DNA from: Haloferacaceae archaeon
GTDB lineage: Archaea > Halobacteriota > Halobacteria > Halobacteriales > Haloferacaceae
Reading direction: 5' to 3'
Length of the DNA: 5,834 nt
NCBI GenBank assembly: GCA_028274825.1
Contig: JAQCMZ010000379.1
Span: forward strand, 1-5,834
The stretch's first letter is position 1. Each line of letters opens with the position of its first letter. The translations under genes were made by a program, and so were the position numbers. Shown piece by piece: positions 1 to 5,275 of the stretch. Below the pieces are notes generated by a model, which did no database searches, had not been told where the DNA came from, and saw only the letters and a list, made by a program, of their open reading frames with translations.

Positions 1-4
1 CGGA

Positions 5-34
5 GGAGAGGAGTCCCGGGGTGGCCACTCCCAG
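5..34 (+). repeat. Left copy of 30-base direct repeat
   Basis: Thirty bases are identical, in the same orientation, to 5784-5813. The unit begins GGAGAGGAGTCCC and ends GTGGCCACTCCCAG, and contains the self-complementary octamer GTGGCCAC (22-29 region). Similarity continues in diverged form to about position 55: both copies go on with CCCAG, then AG.C, CCCGTC and CAGTC, with small differences. The left boundary cannot be seen because the copy starts at the window edge. It lies outside any gene, downstream of the radical SAM gene. Seen directly; membership of a dispersed family is inference. Confidence 0.85.
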
Positions 35-57
35 CAGTCCCACCCGTCACAGTCCAT

Positions 58-93
58 GAGCATCCCCACGGATTCTTCCCGAGGTGGATGCTC
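58..93. repeat. Hairpin with 8-bp perfect stem
   Basis: GAGCATCC (58-65) pairs perfectly with GGATGCTC (86-93). The 20-base interior can pair further (CC with GG, and CGG with CCG), giving a long imperfect hairpin. It lies between the left repeat copy and the radical SAM gene. No T-run follows it, so it does not look like an intrinsic terminator. Confidence 0.6.
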
Positions 94-123
94 GGTGGGT
101 CTGCAACCCTGCAATCTCCACCG
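93..123. repeat. Two-part hairpin abutting the previous one
   Basis: CGGTGG (93-98) pairs with CCACCG (118-123). Inside it TGCA (102-105) pairs with TGCA (110-113) around a four-base loop, leaving a small interior loop. It begins on the last base of the preceding hairpin, so the two are back to back. Confidence 0.5.
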
Positions 124-139
124 CTCAGGATTCGGCCGT

Positions 140-158
140 CGCCAGACTGCGTCTGGCG
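140..158. repeat. Hairpin, 8-bp perfect stem with 3-base loop
   Basis: CGCCAGAC (140-147) and GTCTGGCG (151-158) are perfect inverse complements separated by TGC. It is followed by a short direct repeat, GTCACGCG, at about 163-170 and 182-189. The architecture (8-bp stem, very short loop) matches two hairpins at the right end of the window, although the stem sequences differ. Confidence 0.65.
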
Positions 159-224
159 GGCAGTCACGCGCAGGCGACGCGGTCACGCGGAGGAGGATGT
201 CAAGTGTTGTAATCTATTCTGACG

Positions 225-1223
225 CTACGCGAGCGGCGTGCGCTCGACGACGGTCCGGTCGACGGTCGGATACTGTTCGACGATTTCTCCTTGTTCCAGA
301 TCGCCGTCTTCGACCATCTCTTCGAGCAGCCACCATGCCACCTCGACGTGGTCTGTTTTGACCGTGTAAAATTCCTCTGGGACTCCGAGAGCTTCGAACC
401 GCTGGGGCTCGGCGAACGCTTTCCCGAACACGAGAGTTCCGTCGTCAGTCACCTCGTCGAATTCTCGGCAGATATTTTGAGCCATCCGTTTCATTCGGTT
501 CCGGTGTTGGGCGGCGTCTTTGAACACACTCGTACAGAAGTACACCTTCTCGTGAGACGCCATCTCGTCGAGAATCGCGTCGTCTTTCGATCCTTCGACT
601 GCTGACATGTGACCGTCCTCGAGCTCGAACCCGCGCTCTTGCATTCGCCGATAGTTCCCGTCGCTCATCTCGAACTCGTTGATATTGCAAAACTCTGCAG
701 GGCCATTCTCGATAAACTCGATAAACTCGGGTTCCGCTCTGATTCCAGGGATTTCGAAGGCCGGGGTGAGACCCTCCTCTTTGGCGATATAGAGAATGTC
801 TTCCCAGTCAGTCCCGTGGAGATCGCCCCACTGCTCGAAAGGCGGGTGGAACCGGATCTCGTCGAGCCCTGCTTCGGCGAGACGACGCATATTCTCGCGC
901 CCGCCAGTAATCCCAGTGTACAGGTGTGTGTGATGGTCTGACCCAAACTCGTGTTTCAGCAACTCGAGATAATGACACGTCCGGTCTAACGCTTCCTGCG
1001 GTTCACCGCCGGTGATTGAGGACCCTAACGCGTCCATTCGTTTGGCTTCGGTAATCACATCGTCGTCGGACTCGACACGACGCTCGTTTGCGTACACATC
1101 TGTCACGTTTTTTCGGTTTTCACCGAGCGGGCAGTAGAAACAATCCCGCTGGTCACAGTAGCCGTACACGAACAGGACCATTTTTCCACCCTTGGCGCAC
1201 TGTTCGCAACCCTTCGAAATCAT
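225..1223 (-). CDS. Radical SAM protein, COG2108-like, atypical cysteine spacing
   Basis: Predicted cytosolic iron-sulfur enzyme of 332 residues. The cluster-binding motif is C23-D-Q-R-D-C28-F-Y-C31 followed by PL. This is CX4CX2C rather than the usual CX3CX2C. A second cysteine pair, C6-E-Q-C9, sits just ahead of it. The GGEP motif at 72-75 is the SAM amino-group contact seen across radical SAM proteins. The layout (CX2C, then GGKMVLFVYGYC, then the cluster motif close to the N-terminus) resembles the archaeal family described as related to pyruvate formate-lyase activating enzyme (COG2108), from memory and without a search. The start is well fixed because conserved sequence begins within a few residues of it and no Shine-Dalgarno site is present. 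The substrate is unknown. It stands alone on its strand: the gene on the right is divergent and no partner is visible on the left. Confidence 0.88.
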   Translation of the reverse strand: MISKGCEQCAKGGKMVLFVYGYCDQRDCFYCPLGENRKNVTDVYANERRVESDDDVITEAKRMDALGSSITGGEPQEALDRTCHYLELLKHEFGSDHHTHLYTGITGGRENMRRLAEAGLDEIRFHPPFEQWGDLHGTDWEDILYIAKEEGLTPAFEIPGIRAEPEFIEFIENGPAEFCNINEFEMSDGNYRRMQERGFELEDGHMSAVEGSKDDAILDEMASHEKVYFCTSVFKDAAQHRNRMKRMAQNICREFDEVTDDGTLVFGKAFAEPQRFEALGVPEEFYTVKTDHVEVAWWLLEEMVEDGDLEQGEIVEQYPTVDRTVVERTPLA

Positions 1224-1250
1224 TCAGTAACTATCATATCGGCTCGTGAC

Positions 1251-1257
1251 TCAAAAA
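1251..1257 (-). promoter_or_regulatory. Candidate TATA box for the radical SAM gene
   Basis: On the minus strand TTTTTGA lies about 28-34 bases before the ATG. This spacing would give a transcript with almost no leader. A nearly identical box (TTTTTG) sits at the same distance before the DUF5813 gene. Inferred from spacing and composition only. Confidence 0.4.
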
Positions 1258-1660
1258 CCGTCCGAACTTGCCGTCGCTCACCGCTGATTGCCAACGGATC
1301 CTCATCGGGAGTTGCTGATACGGAGTATGTGCAGACAGTACAAGCGACTGCTCCAGGGCTTGACCCTCGGGTGGGTTCACTGCCTGCTGGCGAGATATCG
1401 CCGATGACAGACGGTCTGATGTGGGTTTCACACCCGCCGAGACGCACTACCGACGAGGGCACTCCCGCGAATTCGCCCGAATCTTTCGTATTTCGATACA
1501 GAAATCATACGACCGTAGCCGTGAGACGCGGTCAACGACCCCCGATATGACGAAGTCAGAGTCCAAGCTTATTCTCGGTGTCGGAGACCGCGAGGTCGCC
1601 GACTCGCCTGTTTATCAGAGACGCGCCACGCCGATTATTCAGACCGGGGAACCGGCCGAA

Positions 1661-1672
1661 AAGACATTTACT
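1661..1672 (+). promoter_or_regulatory. Candidate BRE/TATA element for the DUF373 gene
   Basis: A purine-rich CGAAAA followed by ACATTTAC is centred about 30 bases before the ATG at 1697. This is the expected spacing for leaderless haloarchaeal initiation, and it supports the 1697 start over in-frame ATGs farther upstream. Confidence 0.45.
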
Positions 1673-1696
1673 CCAGGGTTGCGTATCACCGCATTG

Positions 1697-2809
1697 ATGT
1701 TGCTTGTCCTGTGTGTCGACCTCGACGACGACATTGGTCGGAAGACCAATTGCAAGACCCCTATCGTCGGCCGAGACGCAGTCGAACAGGCAGCCGTTGA
1801 TCTGGCGACGGCTGATCCGGAAGACTCTGATGTGAACGTATTATTCGAGGGAGTCCACCTGTATGATAAACTCCACCGTGAGGACGAATCCGTCGAGGTG
1901 GCCGCTGTCGCTGGGACCGATGGATCAGATCTGAAGGCCAACCGCGCGGTTGGTGAAGAAATCGACCGTGTCCTCGCCGAATTAGTCACTGGAGAGGAAC
2001 TCCAGGCAATCGTCGTTACCGATGGCGCACAGGATGAATCTGTCTTACCTGTTATCCGCTCGCGAATGCCCGTCGATGGGGTGCGACGGGTGGTTGTTCG
2101 TCAGGCACAGGATCTCGAGTCGATTTACTACACGATGAAACAGGTGCTGGCGGACCCCGAGACGCGCGGGACAATTTTAGTGCCACTGGGGATTTTACTG
2201 CTGATATACCCGCTCGTCGTTGTGGCCGGTCAGTTCGAAGTCGGAGGTGCTGTCGTTCTTGGGTTGATATCGGCGCTGTTGGGACTTTATTCGCTGTTTC
2301 GCGGACTGGGACTGGAAGACACTATCGACCGCGGTGCCGAACAGATCGGGAGCGTGCTTTACTCGGGCCGTGTCACACTTGTTGCGTACGTAGCCGCGCT
2401 GGCGCTGCTGATCGTGGGAGGGGTTCAGGGTGCTCAAACTCTGAACGCAGTCCACGGAGTCATCACGGATCCGGTCCCGATAGGAGCTGCTATCGCCGCC
2501 TTCGTCCAGGGATTTGTTCTGTGGGCCGCCGCTGCCGGAATCACCTCCAGCCTCGGACAGATCACCGACGAATACCTTGCAGGGCGGTTTCAATGGCGGT
2601 ATCTCAACGCACCGTTTTACGTGGCTGCCATCACGACTGTACTGTTCGCACTGTCTGGGTTTTTCCTGCCAGAGGCGCCCGGTGTCGTCTCGCTGTCTCT
2701 GACAGATCTGGCAGTCGCGCTCACGGGAGGGACACTGTTGGGCGTGTTGAGCACACTCGCCTTCGCAATCGTGGAATCATACTCTCCGACGGCACCCGAC
2801 CCTGCGTGA
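1697..2809 (+). CDS. DUF373 family membrane protein
   Basis: Archaeal membrane protein of unknown function, 370 residues. The N-terminus, MLLVLCVDLDDDIGRKT, is the hallmark start of DUF373, with an acidic cluster D8, D10-D12. It is followed by KTPIVGRDAVEQAA and a soluble alpha/beta-like part to about residue 155. Six hydrophobic segments follow, near 158-178, 183-205, 225-246, 261-282, 305-326 and 335-365. I chose the ATG at 1697 because family members begin at this motif and a TATA-like box lies about 30 bases upstream. Starts at 1421 or 1547 would add 92 or 50 residues with no family character. The gene is single, divergent from the radical SAM gene and convergent with pyrE. The polar half is probably cytosolic, by inference from its acidic composition. 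Confidence 0.9.
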   Translation: MLLVLCVDLDDDIGRKTNCKTPIVGRDAVEQAAVDLATADPEDSDVNVLFEGVHLYDKLHREDESVEVAAVAGTDGSDLKANRAVGEEIDRVLAELVTGEELQAIVVTDGAQDESVLPVIRSRMPVDGVRRVVVRQAQDLESIYYTMKQVLADPETRGTILVPLGILLLIYPLVVVAGQFEVGGAVVLGLISALLGLYSLFRGLGLEDTIDRGAEQIGSVLYSGRVTLVAYVAALALLIVGGVQGAQTLNAVHGVITDPVPIGAAIAAFVQGFVLWAAAAGITSSLGQITDEYLAGRFQWRYLNAPFYVAAITTVLFALSGFFLPEAPGVVSLSLTDLAVALTGGTLLGVLSTLAFAIVESYSPTAPDPA

Positions 2810-2927
2810 CCGTCTCTAACCCACACGACCGTACGAGGAGAAAAGCTGGCCGCGAAGCGAGACTCAGCCACTCGTCGTGACCTGCCTACAGATGACACAC
2901 CAATCGACAATCGAAACGGGCCGACTG

Positions 2928-2960
2928 GCTCGGAGGTTGACCCAGGGGTGAGGTCCGAGC
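2928..2960. repeat. Inverted repeat in the DUF373/pyrE convergent gap
   Basis: GCTCGGA (2928-2934) pairs perfectly with TCCGAGC (2954-2960) across 19 bases, which contain a weaker ACC/GGT pairing. It lies between two convergent stop codons (2809 and 3017). It could mark the transcript ends of both genes, but no T-run follows on either strand, so a terminator role is unproven. The remainder of 2810-3016 shows no gene. Confidence 0.4.
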
Positions 2961-3016
2961 TGTGGGCTCGAGAAACGATATCACCCGGTTCGTGCGTTGA
3001 CGCCGTGGGAGATCTC

Positions 3017-3553
3017 TCAATTTTGTGCGAGCAACTGTGAGGCGGTGACGAGTGATTCGAGACGGATATCGTGTTTCTTGAGCAGTTCTGTGGCTCCCTC
3101 CTCACGATCAACCACGACGAGCGCGCGAGTGACCGTCGCGCCCGCCTCGCGGAGTGCCTCTACCGCGTCGACAGCGGACTGGCCAGTGGTTGCGATGTCC
3201 TCCAGCACGATCACCTCGTCTTCGCCTGCTAGTTCCCCTTCGATTCTGTTACCCGTCCCATACCCTTTCTGCTGTTTGCGGGCAATCACGTACGACCGCT
3301 CTAACTCCAGTGCTGTTGCGGCGGTCAGTGGGACGGCCCCGAGTGCCACCCCCGCTAGCGTGGCGTCCGTCCCACGAAGCTGGTCGGCGAACGCCTCCGC
3401 GATGAGTCGCAGTGCCTTCGGATCCGTTTCGAAGCGATATTTATCCACGTAGTAATCGCTCGTTCCCCCGTGAGACAACTCGAACTCCCCGAATCGAACG
3501 GCGTCGGCTGCCGTGAGGGCGGCGATTAACTCCCGTGTCCGTTGGTCGGTCAT
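3017..3553 (-). CDS. pyrE: Orotate phosphoribosyltransferase
   Basis: Transfers the phosphoribosyl group of PRPP to orotate, giving OMP in de novo UMP synthesis, in the cytosol. The 178 residues include the orotate-side N-terminal motif FELSHGGTSDYYVDK (24-38). The flexible-loop region ARKQQKGYGTGNRIEG (91-106) carries catalytic lysines, and the PRPP-binding signature VIVLEDIATTGQS spans 114-126. These are standard type I phosphoribosyltransferase features and nothing essential is missing. I chose the ATG at 3551-3553 rather than the one 13 codons upstream. The added residues (with N, R, W, R and C) do not fit the family, and a strong TATA box lies 29 bases before the chosen ATG. The gene is single, convergent with DUF373 and divergent from the RCK gene; no other pyrimidine gene is in view. 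Confidence 0.95.
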   Translation of the reverse strand: MTDQRTRELIAALTAADAVRFGEFELSHGGTSDYYVDKYRFETDPKALRLIAEAFADQLRGTDATLAGVALGAVPLTAATALELERSYVIARKQQKGYGTGNRIEGELAGEDEVIVLEDIATTGQSAVDAVEALREAGATVTRALVVVDREEGATELLKKHDIRLESLVTASQLLAQN

Positions 3554-3577
3554 CACACGACACTCTGCGCGCCAACG

Positions 3578-3587
3578 ATTAAATATG
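3578..3587 (-). promoter_or_regulatory. TATA box for pyrE
   Basis: On the minus strand ATATTTAATC is centred about 29 bases before the pyrE ATG. It is the best TATA match in the window and implies a leaderless or nearly leaderless message. It overlaps the first codons of the rejected longer pyrE frame, which argues against that longer start. Confidence 0.65.
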
Positions 3588-3655
3588 GTCATACTGTCTG
3601 TGAGCGGTCAGACTCGCGATATGTATCATTCGTCGTGAATACACCAGCGCCCCCG

Positions 3656-3679
3656 CCACACCTGTGACTGTGTGGTGTG
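3656..3679. promoter_or_regulatory. Palindromic site between the pyrE and trkA promoters
   Basis: CCACAC (3656-3661) can pair with GTGTGG (3670-3675), and the shifted CACACC (3657-3662) can pair with GGTGTG (3674-3679). The site lies between two divergent TATA boxes, about 30 bases upstream of the trkA one, where a dimeric regulator could bind. The role is inference; only the symmetry is seen. Confidence 0.3.
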
Positions 3680-3707
3680 TCCGTCCGTCCCCTGATTGAA
3701 TAGTAAA

Positions 3708-3715
3708 GATTATAC
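3708..3715 (+). promoter_or_regulatory. TATA box for the trkA-like gene
   Basis: GATTATAC, preceded by a purine-rich AGTAAA, is centred about 28 bases before the ATG at 3740. This fits leaderless initiation; no Shine-Dalgarno site precedes the ATG. Confidence 0.6.
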
Positions 3716-3739
3716 GAGACTACAGTCCATCAGTTAATC

Positions 3740-4420
3740 ATGCGGTTTGTTATCATTGGTGCAGGGCGGGTTGGATTGCGGACTGCCCGGGTTCTCGCTG
3801 AGGAAGATCACGAAACGACAATCATAGAACAGGACCCAGACACGGCAGATCGTGTCAGAGCCAGCGGATTCGATGTTATCGATGGTGACGGCTCCAACGA
3901 GGAGAGTCTCGAGACAGCAGGGATCCGCGACGCGGATGCCATCGGTGCGTTATCTGGAGACCTCAACGCTAACTTTGCGGCCTGTATGGTCGCCAAATAT
4001 CACGATTGTCGGACCGTGATGCGCGTAGACCGCGATTACCGCGAGGACATATACCGCCAGTACGCCGACGAAGTGGACGAACTCATCTACCCCGAACGTC
4101 TCGGCGCGGTCGGCGCGAAGAACGCTCTTCTCGGAGGGAATATCCGAGCAATCGCCGATATTGCACATCGATTACAGATCCTCTTAATCGAGATTCCGTC
4201 GAGTTCGCCGCTCGCAGGCTACACGCTCTCAGAGGTCGAACTCCCCGCGAAGGCTCGAATCCTCGCGTTCGGAAAAGAATCAGCGCCACTGGATATTCCG
4301 CTCTCGGACGATTCTTTGGAAGCCGGCGACCGCATCGCTGTTCTCGCTGATTTTGAGGTACTCGCTGATATTCGACAGTTGCTGGGTCGCAAACAGAGGG
4401 TCATCAACGGGAACAACTGA
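3740..4420 (+). CDS. trkA: TrkA family (RCK) potassium-transport regulatory protein
   Basis: Cytosolic nucleotide-binding regulator that in this family gates TrkH/KtrB-type potassium transporters in response to bound NAD(H) or ATP/ADP. The 226 residues start with a Rossmann fold: G7-A-G-R-V-G12 is the GxGxxG loop and E30 at the end of strand two contacts ribose. The motif G49-D-G-S52 is typical of RCK-N domains. The RCK-N domain runs to about 140 and an RCK-C (TrkA-C) domain from about 145 to 220, with PLAGYTLSEVELP as its recognisable start. The length suits a single RCK-N/RCK-C unit; long TrkA proteins have two. No transporter gene is adjacent, so its partner is encoded elsewhere. The symbol reflects family, not a proven orthologue. 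Confidence 0.9.
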   Translation: MRFVIIGAGRVGLRTARVLAEEDHETTIIEQDPDTADRVRASGFDVIDGDGSNEESLETAGIRDADAIGALSGDLNANFAACMVAKYHDCRTVMRVDRDYREDIYRQYADEVDELIYPERLGAVGAKNALLGGNIRAIADIAHRLQILLIEIPSSSPLAGYTLSEVELPAKARILAFGKESAPLDIPLSDDSLEAGDRIAVLADFEVLADIRQLLGRKQRVINGNN

Positions 4421-4470
4421 TTGTAGTATATCCGGGCGGGCGTAGAGAGGCTCCCGGTTGTTGAGCGGTT

Positions 4471-4510
4471 CGCCCGTGACGACTCCAGATGACCTCCGTG
4501 GAGTCGGGCG
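4471..4510. repeat. Hairpin with bulged two-part stem
   Basis: CGACTCCA (4480-4487) pairs perfectly with TGGAGTCG (4499-4506) around an 11-base loop. CGCCC (4471-4475) and GGGCG (4506-4510) can extend it past a bulge. It begins about 50 bases after the trkA stop. An earlier CGGGCG (4433-4438) offers CGCCCG an alternative partner. Confidence 0.5.
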
Positions 4511-4511
4511 A

Positions 4512-4569
4512 CACTCCCGTGGTATTTTCACCTGGAGTGGCCCAGGGGAGGCCACCGCTGGGTCGACCC
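4512..4569. repeat. Cluster of overlapping inverted repeats
   Basis: CACTCC (4512-4517) pairs with GGAGTG (4534-4539), with an inner GTG/CAC. GTGGCC (4537-4542) pairs with GGCCAC (4550-4555). CCCAG (4541-4545) pairs with CTGGG (4558-4562). GGGTCGACCC (4560-4569) is a perfect ten-base palindrome. The stems share bases, so they cannot all form at once. The words used (CACTCCC, GTGGCC, GGAGT) recall the 30-base repeat at the window ends, but no long alignment is visible. Confidence 0.45.
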
Positions 4570-4595
4570 GACTCGCTGTCGCGTCTCGTCTAGCA

Positions 4596-4628
4596 TTGTT
4601 GTGGTTTTGTTGTGGTTTCGTCTCGTTT
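4596..4628 (+). terminator. T-rich tract with tandem 11-mer, candidate trkA terminator
   Basis: TTGTTGTGGTT occurs twice in perfect tandem (4596-4606 and 4607-4617), followed by more T-rich sequence to about 4628. T-rich tracts on the coding strand are the usual archaeal termination signal. This one sits between trkA and the convergent DUF5813 gene, reading in the trkA direction. It is about 175 bases from the trkA stop, so the message would have a long structured 3' end. Confidence 0.4.
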
Positions 4629-4650
4629 CGACTTGGCGGGGGGCTCGAGA

Positions 4651-5160
4651 TTACGGTCCGCCCGGATTTGACCCGCCCTGTTGACGGGCCTTCGACAGAA
4701 TTTCGCTCACCGGCTCGGTATACTCGTACCCGGGAATGATCCCCTGGACGTAGGTTCCCTCGACGAAGTCGATAAACGCGCGAGCGTCGGCCACACCGCG
4801 CCGTTCGGCAATCTCGGTCAGGTCCGTCTCGATACGGATTTCGCCGGAGTCGTCGTCGCGTGAGAGGTGTGGCTGCCAGTCGTGGTCTCCGCGCGCAATG
4901 CCGCCGACGTCTTCGACGCGAAGCCGGAACGTCCGGTACCAGTCGTCCGTCACGACCGGGGCAACCTCATCCTCGGTCACGGCGTTCAGCCCGGGAACCC
5001 GAACCGTGATGTCGAATCGAATCCGGCCCTCCTCTGCCGGTGTCGCCTCAACACTCCCTTCGAAAGCCGTCGTCGTCGACTGGTATTTGCCCGGTTCGAC
5101 TTGTTCGAACACGCTGTCATCGCGGAAAGCCCGCGTGACCCGGTCAGGAAGCTCTGTCAT
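4651..5160 (-). CDS. DUF5813 family protein (haloarchaeal, unknown function)
   Basis: Soluble acidic protein of 169 residues that I recognise as the haloarchaeal DUF5813 family from its start, MTELPDRVTRAFRDDSVFE, and its overall layout. No membrane segment, signal peptide or catalytic motif is visible. Alternating hydrophobic and charged residues (for example RIRFDITVRVPG) suggest beta-rich structure. A helix-prone end, ARAFIDFVEGTYVQGIIPG, follows, and the tail QQGGSNPGGP is probably flexible. I chose the ATG at 5158-5160 over the one nine codons upstream because the extra residues (VHCLCWR) do not look native and a TATA-like box lies 28 bases before the chosen ATG. It is convergent with trkA and divergent from the ATP-grasp gene. 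Family call is from memory, without a search. Confidence 0.82.
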   Translation of the reverse strand: MTELPDRVTRAFRDDSVFEQVEPGKYQSTTTAFEGSVEATPAEEGRIRFDITVRVPGLNAVTEDEVAPVVTDDWYRTFRLRVEDVGGIARGDHDWQPHLSRDDDSGEIRIETDLTEIAERRGVADARAFIDFVEGTYVQGIIPGYEYTEPVSEILSKARQQGGSNPGGP

Positions 5161-5184
5161 ACGCCAACAGAGACAATGAACTGG

Positions 5185-5190
5185 CAAAAA
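5185..5190 (-). promoter_or_regulatory. Candidate TATA box for the DUF5813 gene
   Basis: TTTTTG on the minus strand is centred about 28 bases before the ATG at 5160. It is the same word and spacing as before the radical SAM gene. Confidence 0.4.
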
Positions 5191-5241
5191 CGCGTCGTGT
5201 TCGCTGATATCGACACTGGCTTTCAGCCGCGATTGTAATGT

Positions 5242-5249
5242 CTATTTTC
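5242..5249 (+). promoter_or_regulatory. Candidate TATA box for the ATP-grasp gene
   Basis: CTATTTTC is centred about 30 bases before the ATG at 5276. This supports 5276 as the native start and shows that the promoter of the interrupted gene is intact. Confidence 0.5.
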
Positions 5250-5275
5250 ACTCCCGTCTGATACGAGCAGTATTC

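Larger units (their letters stand above)
1224..1696. other. Divergent intergenic region, no supported gene
   Basis: This stretch separates two divergently transcribed genes. Open frames cross it on both strands, but their translations are rich in R, S, P and T and low in D and E, unlike haloarchaeal proteins, and none is recognisable. It holds the two promoters at its ends and a small perfect hairpin, GGCGA (1389-1393) with TCGCC (1398-1402) around GATA. The frame of the DUF373 gene stays open upstream to about 1421, which I take as chance in G+C-rich DNA. Confidence 0.6.

Noticed and set aside
56..361. 101-residue plus-strand frame at the left end
   Set aside because: It overlaps the radical SAM gene and the hairpins, is rich in R and S, and resembles no protein I know.
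1220..1462. Small minus-strand frames in the divergent intergenic region
   Set aside because: They have no acidic bias, no recognisable family and no independent promoter, and they sit over the radical SAM promoter.
2617..3111. 164-residue minus-strand frame between DUF373 and pyrE
   Set aside because: It overlaps the ends of two well-supported genes and its translation is serine- and arginine-rich shadow sequence.
3554..3592. Longer pyrE start adding 13 residues
   Set aside because: The extension covers the pyrE TATA box and does not fit the family N-terminus.
5161..5187. Longer DUF5813 start adding nine residues
   Set aside because: The extra residues are cysteine- and tryptophan-rich, unlike the family start, and the frame would begin at the TATA-like box.
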